The notes: a model not told the origin generated them from the sequence alone. Shown: positions 25,329 to 34,505, counted from the stretch's first letter. The stretch: DNA of 64,000 nt from Granulosicoccus sp965214025 (GCA_965214025.1 CBDCAW010000020.1:57236-121235), one strand, 5' to 3'. Numbers and translations: made by a program.

Positions 25329-25832
25329 TCAGGCGGTCACCGACGGCAGCACCCAACCAGGACGCACGAAATGGCAGGTGTAGCCGTGTGGGATACGCTC
25401 GAGGTAGTCCTGGTGTTCGGCCTCAGCTTCCCAGAAGTCACTGACCGGGGACACCCGCGTGACTACCTTACCCGGCCACAGACCGGAGGCATTCACATCG
25501 TCGATGGTCCGCTCGGCCGTTTCGCGCTGCGCATCGCTGACGTAGAAGATCTCCGAACGATAGGACGCCCCACGATCATTGCCCTGCCGATCGGGCGTGG
25601 TCGGATCGTGAATCTGGAAAAAGAATTCCAGTAGCCGCCGGAAGCTGATCACAGTATCGTCGAAGACGATTTCGATCGCTTCGGCATGGTTGCCGTGATT
25701 GCGATACGTGGCGTTTGGAACCTCGCCTCCCGTGTAGCCCACACGAGTCGATTTCACACCGGGCAGCCTGCGTACCAGGTCCTGCATACCCCAGAAACAC
25801 CCACCCGCCAGAACTGCTCTGTCTTCTGCCAT
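25329..25832 (-). CDS. msrA: Peptide-methionine (S)-S-oxide reductase MsrA
   Basis: Repairs oxidised methionine by reducing methionine-S-sulfoxide, free or in proteins, with electrons from thioredoxin. The 167 residues include the catalytic GGCFWGM with C12, the NGxHAEAIE-like segment YRNHGNHAEAIEIVFDD, and SYRSEIFY. There is no signal peptide, so it acts in the cytoplasm. No MsrB domain is fused. The protein ends soon after the HQDYLERIPHGYTC segment; C-terminal resolving cysteine is represented by that cysteine. It is divergent from purB. Confidence 0.95.
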   Translation of the reverse strand: MAEDRAVLAGGCFWGMQDLVRRLPGVKSTRVGYTGGEVPNATYRNHGNHAEAIEIVFDDTVISFRRLLEFFFQIHDPTTPDRQGNDRGASYRSEIFYVSDAQRETAERTIDDVNASGLWPGKVVTRVSPVSDFWEAEAEHQDYLERIPHGYTCHFVRPGWVLPSVTA

Positions 25833-25992
25833 ACCACCGTCTCCCGAAGTTCCAGTGTCTTCGTACTCACCCGACGGCGGCGTGCCGAGGGCCTCAGTTG
25901 ATCTACGGTATTGGCAAGCGCGCAGTTTGCAACCTACCCTGCGCCCTTACCCGCACGAAGGCAATTGGTCGGGTGCTTTGAGCGTAGCGCTG

Positions 25993-26020
25993 TTGAACAG
26001 CATGGGCACCGTGGTAATCT
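25993..26020 (+). promoter_or_regulatory. Candidate sigma-70 promoter of purB
   Basis: A -35 box TTGAAC (25993-25998), a 16-base spacer and a -10 box TAATCT (26015-26020) place the start of transcription about 20 bp before the purB ATG. A 10-bp palindrome GTAGCGCTAC (26030-26039) lies between the -10 and the ATG; I see no classical PurR box. Confidence 0.5.
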
Positions 26021-26047
26021 CGCCGACCCGTAGCGCTACGAAAGCTC

Positions 26048-27436
26048 ATGACCGGACCCACCCCTTTGCTTGCCCTGTCGAGCCTGACTGCCGTTTCTCC
26101 CATCGACGGCCGCTACGCACCGCGCACCACGGCACTGCGCGAGTTGTTCAGCGAGTATGCGCTGATCCGCGAACGTGTTCGTATCGAGATCCACTGGTTC
26201 ATACATCTGGCGGGCCAGGCGCCGATCACGGAACTTGAACCGTTGTCGGCGGATCTGGAAGCAGCTCTGCGAGCCATCGGCGATGACTTCGACGTCGCCG
26301 ACGCCGAGGAAGTCAAGCGGATCGAGTCCACGACCAATCACGATGTGAAGGCGGTGGAGTACTTCCTCAAGGAGCGTCTGAAGGCCTGGCCGCCGTTGTA
26401 CGCGAAACGCGAGTTCCTGCATTTCGCCTGCACCTCGGAAGACATCAACAACCTGAGCTACGCCTGCCTGCTCCAGCGCTATCGGGAAACGCACTACCTG
26501 CCATCTATCGACGCGCTGATGGCAGTGATCGCGGAATTCGCGAGGCAGAGCGCAGATGATGCGCTGCTCTCGCGCACCCACGGTCAGACTGCAAGCCCCA
26601 GCACGGTGGGCAAGGAATTCGCCAACGTGCATCATCGGCTGCAACGTCATCGTCGCTGCATTGCGGGCGTCTCTCTACTAGGCAAGATAAACGGTGCGGT
26701 GGGCAACTACAATGCACACATGGCAGCCTACCCCGATGCCGACTGGCCGGTAATCGGAGAAAGCTTCGTCGAGTCGCTCGGACTTTCGAACAACACCCAC
26801 ACCACGCAGATCGAACCGCACGACTTCATCGCCGAGCTGTTCGATGCGATGAGCCGTCTGAATGTGACGCTCATCGACCTGTCGCGTGATGTCTGGGGCT
26901 ACATATCACTTGGCTACCTGTCGCAGAAGCCGGTGGATGGCGAGGTCGGTTCCTCGACCATGCCGCACAAGGTCAACCCGATCGACTTCGAGAATGCGGA
27001 AGGCAACCTGGGGCTTGCCAATGCGCTGTTCGATCATCTGTCGCGCAAGTTGCCGGTGTCACGCTGGCAACGCGATCTCACCGATTCGACGGTGTTGCGC
27101 AACCTCGGTGTCGGTGCCGGCTACACGGAAATCGCCGTCGCTTCCCTGCACAAGGGCTTCGGCAAGCTCGGCGTGAATCAGCAGGCGCTGGCGGCTGATC
27201 TGGACGGCGCCTGGGAGGTAGTCGCCGAGCCGATCCAGACGGTGATGCGCCGCTACGACGTGCCCGATGCTTACGAGCAGCTCAAGCGACTGACACGTGG
27301 CCAGGTCATCGACCAGGCGATCATTGCGCAATTCATCGATAACCTGCCCATACCCGAGACCGAACGCGCACGCCTGAAGATGATGACCCCATCGAACTAC
27401 ATCGGTTGTGCGGCGAACCTGGCACGTAGCCTGTGA
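26048..27436 (+). CDS. purB: Adenylosuccinate lyase
   Basis: Catalyses two steps of purine synthesis: cleavage of SAICAR to AICAR and of adenylosuccinate to AMP, releasing fumarate. The 462 residues (E. coli 456) belong to the fumarase/aspartase superfamily with the signature SSTMPHKVNPIDFENAEGN, the catalytic histidine segment SRTHGQTASPSTVGKE, and the start SLTAVSPIDGRYA. It overlaps the next gene roxA by 4 bp (GTGA), so the two are translationally coupled. Confidence 0.97.
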   Translation: MTGPTPLLALSSLTAVSPIDGRYAPRTTALRELFSEYALIRERVRIEIHWFIHLAGQAPITELEPLSADLEAALRAIGDDFDVADAEEVKRIESTTNHDVKAVEYFLKERLKAWPPLYAKREFLHFACTSEDINNLSYACLLQRYRETHYLPSIDALMAVIAEFARQSADDALLSRTHGQTASPSTVGKEFANVHHRLQRHRRCIAGVSLLGKINGAVGNYNAHMAAYPDADWPVIGESFVESLGLSNNTHTTQIEPHDFIAELFDAMSRLNVTLIDLSRDVWGYISLGYLSQKPVDGEVGSSTMPHKVNPIDFENAEGNLGLANALFDHLSRKLPVSRWQRDLTDSTVLRNLGVGAGYTEIAVASLHKGFGKLGVNQQALAADLDGAWEVVAEPIQTVMRRYDVPDAYEQLKRLTRGQVIDQAIIAQFIDNLPIPETERARLKMMTPSNYIGCAANLARSL

Positions 27437-28836
27437 GCGGCAATCATCCGAACGGTCATCAGCTGCGGTCCCGGCACACGGACGGCGCCGACACGGCGAT
27501 AACGGAAAAACCCGTACCGGTTGCGGAAGACTGCTCGCCGATCGCACATGCGCATTGGCCGATCAGGGAGATACACTGGCCGGACAGCATCGATACTCGA
27601 CGCTTCCTCACTGAATACTGGCAGCGGCAGCCGCTGCTCATCCCGCAGGCATTGCCCGGATTCCGCTCACCGTTGTCGCCTGACGAGCTGGCCGGTCTGG
27701 CGCTGGAGGAGGACACCACTCCGCGCCTGATCCTGCGTGATGCACACGGGCGATATAGCCTGGAGCACGGCCCGTTCAAGGCGGACCGGTTCGACACCCT
27801 CGGCAACGCCGACTGGTCGTTGCTCGTCACCGATGTGGAAAAGCATCTGCCGGAGTTGGCTGAATGGCTGGCGCCTTTCCGCTTTCTGCCGGCCTGGCGC
27901 TTCGACGACCTGATGATCAGCTACGCTCCGGACGGTGCATCGGTCGGTGCACACGTCGACGAGTACGATGTGTTCCTGCTGCAAGCCAGCGGCCGACGCC
28001 GCTGGGAAATCGGGTCGGCCAGGCCCGATGGCGAGAACGCCACATTTTCCTCGAGAGCTGACATACCACCGGATGAGCCACTGCGTGGAACGTCGAGTGG
28101 TCGATCCTCAGGCGAAACGACGGCAGACAATTCTGCTCAGGCGATGTCTGAGGCAGACGGTGAGGAGCTGCGCCTGCTCCCCGATTTCGTCGCTGATCAG
28201 AGCTGGGTGCTCGAGCCGGGCGATCTGCTGTATCTGCCACCGGGGGTGCCGCATCACGGCACTGCGATCGGTGATGACTGCATGACCTGGTCGATCGGCT
28301 TTCGCGCCCCCGCCCAGCTCGATATCGTAGAGCAATTCAGCGCCCTGCTCACCGACACCTTGCAACATCGGCGGTTTCAAGACCCGGTGTTCGAACCGCT
28401 TCGAGGTGCGGACGCCGCCGAGATATCATCGGCGACCGTGTTGCGATTCGCTGAACTATGGGCCGATGCGATCAGACTGGATCCCACTCAGCTGCAGGAT
28501 TTCGTGGGTCGGCTGGTGACCGCAAACCCCCTGCAATCCGATCCGGTACCGTCCGATGCAACGAGCAATTCGAACGGACATCAGCCGCCTGCGATGACAT
28601 GGACAAGACATCCGTTCAGCCGCTTTGCCTTCGTGAACCTCGGCCATGGCGACGCCTCCGATCGGGCCCGGTTGTTCGTTGACGGAGAGGCTCACGATTG
28701 CTCCACCGCGTTCGCCCGGCGGTTGTGCGATCCGGCCGACGCATTGATCTCGATCGACATGGCAATCGACCAGCGCGAATCGGCATTGCTGAACGAGCTT
28801 GCACGCAGTGGCAAGATCGAGCCAAAGGTGGCCTAG
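27433..28836 (+). CDS. roxA: Ribosomal oxygenase RoxA (YcfD), uL16 arginine hydroxylase
   Basis: JmjC-type Fe(II)/2-oxoglutarate dioxygenase; the E. coli homologue hydroxylates an arginine of ribosomal protein L16. Iron ligands are visible as H174-V-D176 in GAHVDEYDVF and a distal histidine at H274 or H275 in PPGVPHHGT. The core order (PLLIPQALPGF, LISYAP-like segment, ELEPGDLLYLPPG, MTWSIGFRAP) follows YcfD. At 467 residues it is about 90 longer than E. coli YcfD. The extra length comes from a 35-residue N-terminal tail, a Ser/Glu/Asp-rich insert of about 40 residues between the two iron-ligand strands (about 205-245), and a polar insert near 370-385. Translation starts at GTG 27433, overlapping purB. 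Confidence 0.9.
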   Translation: MSGNHPNGHQLRSRHTDGADTAITEKPVPVAEDCSPIAHAHWPIREIHWPDSIDTRRFLTEYWQRQPLLIPQALPGFRSPLSPDELAGLALEEDTTPRLILRDAHGRYSLEHGPFKADRFDTLGNADWSLLVTDVEKHLPELAEWLAPFRFLPAWRFDDLMISYAPDGASVGAHVDEYDVFLLQASGRRRWEIGSARPDGENATFSSRADIPPDEPLRGTSSGRSSGETTADNSAQAMSEADGEELRLLPDFVADQSWVLEPGDLLYLPPGVPHHGTAIGDDCMTWSIGFRAPAQLDIVEQFSALLTDTLQHRRFQDPVFEPLRGADAAEISSATVLRFAELWADAIRLDPTQLQDFVGRLVTANPLQSDPVPSDATSNSNGHQPPAMTWTRHPFSRFAFVNLGHGDASDRARLFVDGEAHDCSTAFARRLCDPADALISIDMAIDQRESALLNELARSGKIEPKVA

Positions 28837-28924
28837 TGGTGCTCCTACAAGATGATGACGGATTCCGTGCGATTATCACGTGGCAAGGCCATAAGTGCCC
28901 GACCACGACGCAGAGAGCGATTGC

Positions 28925-29932
28925 ATGAACGCAGGATTCCCCAAACGCACACTTGGCAATACAGGCCTGGAACTAACTACTCTGGGTCTGGGTTGCTCGG
29001 CCATGGCTGGCAACTACCGCCCGGTGACCGATGAAGACATTTCCGGTGCCATCGATGAGGCTCTGAAGTCTGGCATCCGCTATTTCGATACCGCACCCTT
29101 CTATGGTTTCGGCCGGTCCGAGCGTTTCGTCGGCGACGGCATCCGAGCCCTCGATGGCGACTACGTGCTGTCGACGAAGGTAGGGAGGCTGCTCGAGCCG
29201 GGGTACGCCAGCGAGCCCGTACTCGCTGAATGGCCCGGTAGCCTACCGTTCCATCCGGTCTACGACTACGGCTACGATGCGGTTATGCGCTCCTATGAGG
29301 ATAGCCTTCAGCGGCTGGGCGTGCCACGCATCGACATGCTGCTGCTGCACGATATCGGTGCGTTTCAGCATGGCGAGGAAGCCAACAAGCCACTGATGGC
29401 CGATGCCATGTCCGGCGGCTACAAGGCACTCGACGAGCTGCGTCGCAACGGTGACGTCAAGGCCATCGGCCTGGGTGTGAATGAAAGCGAAGTGTGTCTG
29501 CAGGCTCTGGATCATGGGAACTGGGACGCTTTCCTGCTGGCCGGACGCTACACGTTGCTGGAGCAGCATGCACTGGATGAGCTTTTGCCAGCGTGCAAGA
29601 AGGCCGGTACCGGTATCATTCTCGGTGGTCCTTTCAACTCGGGAATCCTGGCCGGGGGCGATACCTGGAACTACGCGAAGGCACCTGCCGAGGTACGGGA
29701 GCGCGTCGCCAGGATCAATGCCGTGTGCGACTCCCACGGCATTCCCATAGCCGCCGCCGCGCTGCGCTTTCCGCTCGGCTCGCCGCTGGTGGCCAGCGTG
29801 ATTCCGGGGCCACGATCACGCGACGAAATCCGCCAGATCATCGATTGGTTCGCGTTGAAGATTCCCGCGTCGCTGTGGTCAGATCTCGTTGACGAGGGCC
29901 TGTTGCACCCGGACGCGCCATGGCCGGATTGA
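28925..29932 (+). CDS. Aldo/keto reductase
   Basis: NAD(P)H-linked oxidoreductase with the (beta/alpha)8 fold, 335 residues from the ATG at 28925 (an ATG at 28895 is possible). Catalytic residues of the family are visible: D and Y in YFDTAPFYGFGRSE, K in LSTKVGR, and H in LLLHDIG. The lineage with GLGCSAMAGNYRPV and LLEQHALDELLPAC resembles the D-threo-aldose/L-fucose 1-dehydrogenase and pyridoxal 4-dehydrogenase group rather than aldose reductases. It faces a convergent group with a transaldolase-like enzyme and a sugar kinase, so a role in sugar breakdown is plausible but unproven. Confidence 0.88.
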   Translation: MNAGFPKRTLGNTGLELTTLGLGCSAMAGNYRPVTDEDISGAIDEALKSGIRYFDTAPFYGFGRSERFVGDGIRALDGDYVLSTKVGRLLEPGYASEPVLAEWPGSLPFHPVYDYGYDAVMRSYEDSLQRLGVPRIDMLLLHDIGAFQHGEEANKPLMADAMSGGYKALDELRRNGDVKAIGLGVNESEVCLQALDHGNWDAFLLAGRYTLLEQHALDELLPACKKAGTGIILGGPFNSGILAGGDTWNYAKAPAEVRERVARINAVCDSHGIPIAAAALRFPLGSPLVASVIPGPRSRDEIRQIIDWFALKIPASLWSDLVDEGLLHPDAPWPD

Positions 29933-30023
29933 GCGATAGCCAAGCGTCGTGTACCGAAACCTCTGCAGGGAATCGATGCTTGTCCGGCTTTCTTGTAGCA
30001 ACTGCGGCAGCGCACCCAGTCGA

Positions 30024-30644
30024 TCAGTGCAGTGTGACGTCCGGTGGGGCCGAACCCGGTTCCGGTACTCTGCCACGCACGATCGCCAGGATGCGCCTGA
30101 CCTCCTGAACGGTCTTCTGCGGCGTATTGTTCATGAGCCGCGACGCGCTCGTGATGGACTCGCCGCGCATCATCGCACGCAACAGCCGCTGCTCTCGATC
30201 GTTCAATCGCTGACACAGCGTCTCGGGTAACTCCACGTCGGCCGCGAGCAGCGGTGCCGGACGGCACTGTTCGCCGGCGAGCACGAGGGCGAGCGAGCTG
30301 GCGATCACACCGGGTGGCGACGCCTTGAGCAAGACGCCGACCGCTCCGAGAGCCATGGCCTCGTCGGTGATCGCATCATCGGCCTCATCGAGCACCAGCA
30401 GGCAACGAACGTCGACCGTCAATGCCTGCAGGCGCAGGAAGGTCTGCTGCAGTGAATGTTCCAATGCGAGGCTGCCATCGAGCAACAGCAAATCCACCGG
30501 ATTCGCCACCAGACATGCCAGCACCTGCTCCATCGATGTGGCACTCAGCAATGTGCTACCCGGCCTTTCCGATTGCACCAGCTTGCCGAACGTGCGGGCA
30601 CACAGGGCACTGGCCGAGCCGAGCAGGAGGCAGTCCGCACTCAT
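30024..30644 (-). CDS. LuxR/NarL-type response regulator with degenerate receiver
   Basis: The 206 residues have an N-terminal receiver-like domain (1-125) and a C-terminal LuxR-type helix-turn-helix (about 145-195, LNDREQRLLRAMMRGES). D56 (LLLLDGS) could be the phosphoacceptor and K107 (GVLLKAS) the conserved lysine, but the acidic pair that binds magnesium after strand 1 is missing (CLLLGSAS). Phosphorylation is therefore doubtful and no partner kinase is adjacent. The start overlaps the end of the transaldolase-like gene by 4 bp, so it is the last gene of that operon and may regulate it. Confidence 0.75.
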   Translation of the reverse strand: MSADCLLLGSASALCARTFGKLVQSERPGSTLLSATSMEQVLACLVANPVDLLLLDGSLALEHSLQQTFLRLQALTVDVRCLLVLDEADDAITDEAMALGAVGVLLKASPPGVIASSLALVLAGEQCRPAPLLAADVELPETLCQRLNDREQRLLRAMMRGESITSASRLMNNTPQKTVQEVRRILAIVRGRVPEPGSAPPDVTLH

Positions 30645-31291
30645 CGCGCGGCGGCCTCGAAGTCGGCAGCAGCCTCCGCAGACGCCTCGTCGAGCATCAG
30701 GGCATGAGCAACCGCCGGACGCAAGGTGAACGTATCGAAGCCACGCGCCAACAACGCATCGACCTGAATGGCAGTGCGCAGGCTTGCAATGAGAATACGG
30801 GTTTGTCGCTCTGCCGAATCCACCTGGCGCATGCCGTCGAGGCGGCTGTCGGCGTCGATGGAGGCCTCCAGCATGCGCCCGTAATAGGCCGCCACATAGT
30901 CAAGCTTCAACACCTTTGCCAGTGCACACTGTGCGATGGTGTAGCAGGCCGTGAGCGTGACGCGCGCACCCTCTCGCTTCAGCTGTGCCGCCGCCTCGAA
31001 TCCGGCCACGGTGGCAGGAACCTTCAGGGTGATCACTGGCGACAGCTTCATCAGGAGCCGGCCCAGCGTGACGAACTCCGCAGCCGTTTCACCCCAGACC
31101 TGAAACTGCAACTCCGATACTTCTTGATCTTCCGCCGCAGTCGCCAGCATTCGTGCGGTATCCAGTGTGCTCGGCAGGCCGTCCTGCTTCAATATCAGCG
31201 GGTTCGTCGTGATCCCATGAATCCAGCCGCGGTTGACCAGGGGTTGCCAGACCTCGGGGTCGGCGGAATCGAGAAAAAAGCGTGGCGTCAT
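30641..31291 (-). CDS. Transaldolase / fructose-6-phosphate aldolase-like protein
   Basis: A class I Schiff-base aldolase of the small transaldolase family, 216 residues, close to the length of FSA/TalC proteins (about 220) and much shorter than classical TalB. Visible residues are the N-terminal FLDSADPE, GITTNPLIL, the Schiff-base lysine K90 in ITLKVPAT, and the RILIASLRTAIQVDALL strand near the end. The C-terminal segment after it is more variable than in E. coli FsaA. It is probably co-transcribed with the downstream regulator (4-bp overlap) and lies 15 bp from a PfkB-family kinase upstream, so the module may metabolise a sugar phosphate. Substrate unknown. Confidence 0.82.
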   Translation of the reverse strand: MTPRFFLDSADPEVWQPLVNRGWIHGITTNPLILKQDGLPSTLDTARMLATAAEDQEVSELQFQVWGETAAEFVTLGRLLMKLSPVITLKVPATVAGFEAAAQLKREGARVTLTACYTIAQCALAKVLKLDYVAAYYGRMLEASIDADSRLDGMRQVDSAERQTRILIASLRTAIQVDALLARGFDTFTLRPAVAHALMLDEASAEAAADFEAAAR

Positions 31292-31306
31292 CTCGAGGCA
31301 AGACCA

Positions 31307-32281
31307 CTAACGACGAGAGCTTTCGCGAAACGCTTCCACATCGCCCAACGTGGGCAGATCCGCGCCGTTGCGTGTGCACGTCAAGGCCGCGGCGGCGGTG
31401 GCGAACTCGACCAGATCCTGCAGCGTGGCGTCACTGGCGGCAAGCTTCGCCAGATCGATGGTACCGTCGCCAATCAGACCGTGACTCTGCAACCAGTGCA
31501 GCGAAGATGCCTGGAAGGTATCGCCGGCGCCGACGGTATCGACGACCTTCACGGCGACGCCGTGCGCTCTGGCCTGTTCTCCACTGTGCGCATACACCGT
31601 GGCGCCGCTGGGCCCGCTGGTGACGACAACCAGTGAAGCACCGAGGGCCAGCGTATCGCTGGCGAAGTTATCGAAAGAGGTACCGTCGCCGAACAGGGTG
31701 GCGATGTCCTCGTCGCTGGCCTTGATGAAATCGGCGTTGCTCGCATAGGCATTGAACCGCTCTCGCCAGATATCCAGGTCCGGCTGGATCGAGGCGCGCA
31801 CGTTGGGATCGTAGGAGATCACGCGCTGCGCCTGCTCACGCTGAACGAACGCGAGCAATGCGGCGCCCGTAGGATCGGCACAGGTGGAATAGGACCCGAC
31901 GTGAATCACACCGACAGCCTCGGGCAATGCCGCCGGCAGCTCGGATTCACGGATCGACACATCGGCGGTATTCTCGGTGTAGAAGGTGTATTCCGGAATG
32001 CCGGCATCATGGGTTTCAACGATGGCCAACGTGCTGTTGCGAGACGTGCGCAGCACATGTTCGGTCGACACGCCATTCGACTCGAGGAAGTGCACGATAC
32101 GATCGCCCAGCGCATCGGCGGAGTTCTTGAACAGGTAGCTACTCGACTGACCGAGACGCGACAGGCCCAGGGCGACATTCAACGTCGAGCCACCCACATG
32201 ACCCTTGAGCTCGAGGCTACCGGACGACACCGCCGGCTGTACGAACAGATCGAACAGCGCATCACCACAACACAGAAACAT
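31307..32281 (-). CDS. PfkB-family carbohydrate kinase
   Basis: Ribokinase-superfamily enzyme that phosphorylates a sugar with ATP, cytosolic, 324 residues. Visible: N-terminal CCGDALFDLF, the substrate glycine pair in GGSTLNVALGLSRLG (30-44), and the second PfkB signature DTVGAGDTF (248-256) with the catalytic base D254. The overall look is nearest to fructokinase-type PfkB proteins, but specificity cannot be assigned. It lies two bases downstream of kdsB and 15 bp upstream of the transaldolase-like gene, all on the minus strand, so it could be read through from the LPS operon. Confidence 0.87.
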   Translation of the reverse strand: MFLCCGDALFDLFVQPAVSSGSLELKGHVGGSTLNVALGLSRLGQSSSYLFKNSADALGDRIVHFLESNGVSTEHVLRTSRNSTLAIVETHDAGIPEYTFYTENTADVSIRESELPAALPEAVGVIHVGSYSTCADPTGAALLAFVQREQAQRVISYDPNVRASIQPDLDIWRERFNAYASNADFIKASDEDIATLFGDGTSFDNFASDTLALGASLVVVTSGPSGATVYAHSGEQARAHGVAVKVVDTVGAGDTFQASSLHWLQSHGLIGDGTIDLAKLAASDATLQDLVEFATAAAALTCTRNGADLPTLGDVEAFRESSRR

Positions 32282-32283
32282 CG

Positions 32284-33252
32284 CTACAGGATCCTTGAGT
32301 CCGAGGGGTTACATGTTACCTCACGAGCCGCGCCTACCGAAAGGCGTGCCAACGAGGCCTCGATCGCGGCCACATCGTCCGGATGATCCACCCCGTGCGT
32401 CATCGCCTGCGGAATTTCATCGACGTGGATGCGGCCACCGTGGTAAAGCACGCGCAGTTGTTCCAGGCTCTCCTCCTGCTCGATCGGCGCGGGTGTCAAG
32501 GCGCTGTACCGCCTCAGATAGCCACAGCGATAGGCATACAGACCGACATGGATGAAGCACTCGGGAAAGCTTTCATCGAAATTCGTTCGGGCACCCGTTC
32601 GGGCACCCGTTCGGGCACCCGTTCGGGAACCCGTTCGGGGACCCGTTCGGGGACCCGTTCCCGCTTTCGCATCGGCGCCCGCAGGCACCGTCTCACGCCG
32701 ATGCGGAATCGGTGCACGGCTGAAATACAGGGCCATATCGCGATGATCGCGCACCACCTTCACCCGATTCGGATTGGTGTAGTCATCCCGATCCGCCGCC
32801 CGAACGCACAGGCTGGCCATGTCGGCCTCGTCGTGCATCGCCAGGTTTTCCGCCAGCCTGTCGAGGTGGGTGGGCCAGGTCGCCGGCTCATCCCCCTGCA
32901 GACCGACGATCACGGTGTCGTCAGGCCATGCCAGAGCCTCGGCGATCTCGGCGATGCGATCGGTGCCGCTGGGGTGGTCGGTACGAGTCAACCGCACCGG
33001 CACGTCGTTCTGTTCGCACAGGCTCACGATGCGGGCATCATCGGTGGCAACGATCACCTCGCTGGCCTGCGACTCGCGGGCACGATCGACCACGTGCAGC
33101 AGCATCGCCCGCCCATTGAGCGGCACCAGTGGCTTGCCGGGAAACCGGCTTGAGGCGTACCTGGCCGGAATAACGATCCGGTAGGCGAGAACGTTGAGCG
33201 GGCCATGTCCGGCGGCCGGCCGGCTGTCGGTCTGTCGTGTGGTTGTCGTCAT
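32284..33252 (-). CDS. kdsB: 3-deoxy-manno-octulosonate cytidylyltransferase with tandem-repeat insert
   Basis: Activates Kdo as CMP-Kdo, needed for lipopolysaccharide inner core. The nucleotide-binding start YRIVIPARYASSRFPGKPL (about 24-42) and DHPSGTDRIAE, GLQGDEP, HVGLYAYR and EQLRVLYHG identify it. At 322 residues it is about 70 longer than E. coli KdsB. The excess comes from an N-terminal tail of about 22 residues and an insert of about 40 residues in the variable loop before HVGLYAYR. Most of the insert is six tandem copies of a Gly-x-Arg-Thr unit. The start overlaps the end of lpxK by 4 bp, so it is part of the msbA-lpxK-kdsB operon. Confidence 0.95.
   Translation of the reverse strand: MTTTTRQTDSRPAAGHGPLNVLAYRIVIPARYASSRFPGKPLVPLNGRAMLLHVVDRARESQASEVIVATDDARIVSLCEQNDVPVRLTRTDHPSGTDRIAEIAEALAWPDDTVIVGLQGDEPATWPTHLDRLAENLAMHDEADMASLCVRAADRDDYTNPNRVKVVRDHRDMALYFSRAPIPHRRETVPAGADAKAGTGPRTGPRTGSRTGARTGARTGARTNFDESFPECFIHVGLYAYRCGYLRRYSALTPAPIEQEESLEQLRVLYHGGRIHVDEIPQAMTHGVDHPDDVAAIEASLARLSVGAAREVTCNPSDSRIL
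32584..32655. repeat. Six tandem 12-bp repeats inside kdsB
   Basis: Six direct copies of a 12-base unit, CGTTCGGGCACC on the plus strand, lie end to end (32584-32655). The first three are identical, the fourth has one change, and the last two share another change. On the coding strand each unit gives Gly-Ala/Ser/Pro-Arg-Thr, so copy-number change would keep the kdsB frame. Confidence 0.95.
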
Positions 33253-34505
33253 GGCAGTGTCTCGGCAATGGCGTGCGACTCCGGTAGTGGCAACCGCGCC
33301 AGCGCCTGCTCGATGCCGGCGGCCAGCGCGGCATCGGCATGCAGACCCACCCGCACTTCCACGAATCTGTCCAGGGCGATACCCAGGCGCTCGATCTTGA
33401 CGGCATCCTTGCTGGTCACCAGTACCGGCAAGCGATCATCAAAGTTCAGTTCGTCGGCAGTGTAGCGGTGGTGGTCGTCGAACGCATGATCGATCACGGA
33501 GAATCCGGCCGCCCTCAGGCTGCCGAAGAAGCGTCGCGGATTGCCCAGACCGGTGACCGCGTGAACCACGCCCCGCGGCAGCGCAGAGAGCTTCATCAAC
33601 TCTCCGGTTGCCAGGTTCACGCAGGCTTCGATACGCAGCACGAAGCTGCCTACCGTACAAGGCAATCCAGACAGCTGAGGCATCACGGAGCGCTCCACCG
33701 CATGGGACGGTTCCGACAGATGAGGCACCCCGGCGCTACCCATTACAGCAGGTAATGCACGATGGTCAGGTGCCTGTAACTGCCGGTCGCTCGCCTGTAC
33801 CGCCACCAGATCGACAAGGCGCAAGCGCGACACCGGCTCGCGCAGTGGGCCGGCAGGCAGTAACCAGCCATTGCCGAAACCTCGCTCGCCATCCACCACC
33901 ACGATTTCCACCGTTCGCGCCATCGCGTAGTGCTGCAGCCCATCATCGGAGATGACGATATCCACATCCACCGGCCGCTCATCGGTTCGGGTGTGGGCTC
34001 GCGCATCGGCCGTCCGTCGGGTCAGCCGAACCACCGCCCGCGGACGATCGACACAGACACATACCGGTACATCGTTGAGCCGTGCGTGCATCACCGGTTC
34101 GTCGCCGACCTGCGCCGGATCGGAATCCCGATCAACCATCGCCGGCTCGCGTTGCGGTGCACCGCCGTAACCGCGACTGACGATGCCTGGTCTGTGGCCC
34201 CGAGCGCGCAACAGCGCTACCAGATGCGCGACGAGCGGTGACTTGCCGGTACCGCCCACCGAAATGTTACCGACGACGATGACCGGAACCGGCAAGGTGC
34301 CAGGGTCAGATGCTGCATTCTCATTTCCTCCAGCTCCTGCTACCCGCTCGTCATACGATCCGGAGCCATGCAAGTGGCCTGGCGTACCGTGAATGACCCG
34401 TGCGTGTCGCCTGAACCGTACTATCCACCCGAACAGCAGCGACGCCGGATACAGCAGGCAGGCCGTCCAGTTACGTGTCTTCCACCAGGATGGGGGCGAG
34501 CTCAT
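33249..34505 (-). CDS. lpxK: Tetraacyldisaccharide 4'-kinase
   Basis: Inner-membrane kinase that phosphorylates the 4' position of the lipid A disaccharide precursor. The 418 residues carry an N-terminal membrane anchor (about 14-30, LLYPASLLFGWIVRF), the Walker A motif GNISVGGTGKSPLV (about 78-91), SRGYGG, and DDGLQHY. E. coli LpxK is 328 residues; here the extra length includes a Gly/Ser/Asn-rich insert between the anchor and the P-loop (about 40-70) and further inserts in the central region. The start overlaps the msbA stop by 1 bp and the end overlaps kdsB by 4 bp, so the three are one operon. Confidence 0.94.
   Translation of the reverse strand: MSSPPSWWKTRNWTACLLYPASLLFGWIVRFRRHARVIHGTPGHLHGSGSYDERVAGAGGNENAASDPGTLPVPVIVVGNISVGGTGKSPLVAHLVALLRARGHRPGIVSRGYGGAPQREPAMVDRDSDPAQVGDEPVMHARLNDVPVCVCVDRPRAVVRLTRRTADARAHTRTDERPVDVDIVISDDGLQHYAMARTVEIVVVDGERGFGNGWLLPAGPLREPVSRLRLVDLVAVQASDRQLQAPDHRALPAVMGSAGVPHLSEPSHAVERSVMPQLSGLPCTVGSFVLRIEACVNLATGELMKLSALPRGVVHAVTGLGNPRRFFGSLRAAGFSVIDHAFDDHHRYTADELNFDDRLPVLVTSKDAVKIERLGIALDRFVEVRVGLHADAALAAGIEQALARLPLPESHAIAETLP

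Noticed and set aside
32584..32655. Short regular repeats as a possible CRISPR array
   Set aside because: The units are contiguous, have no spacers, and lie in frame inside kdsB.
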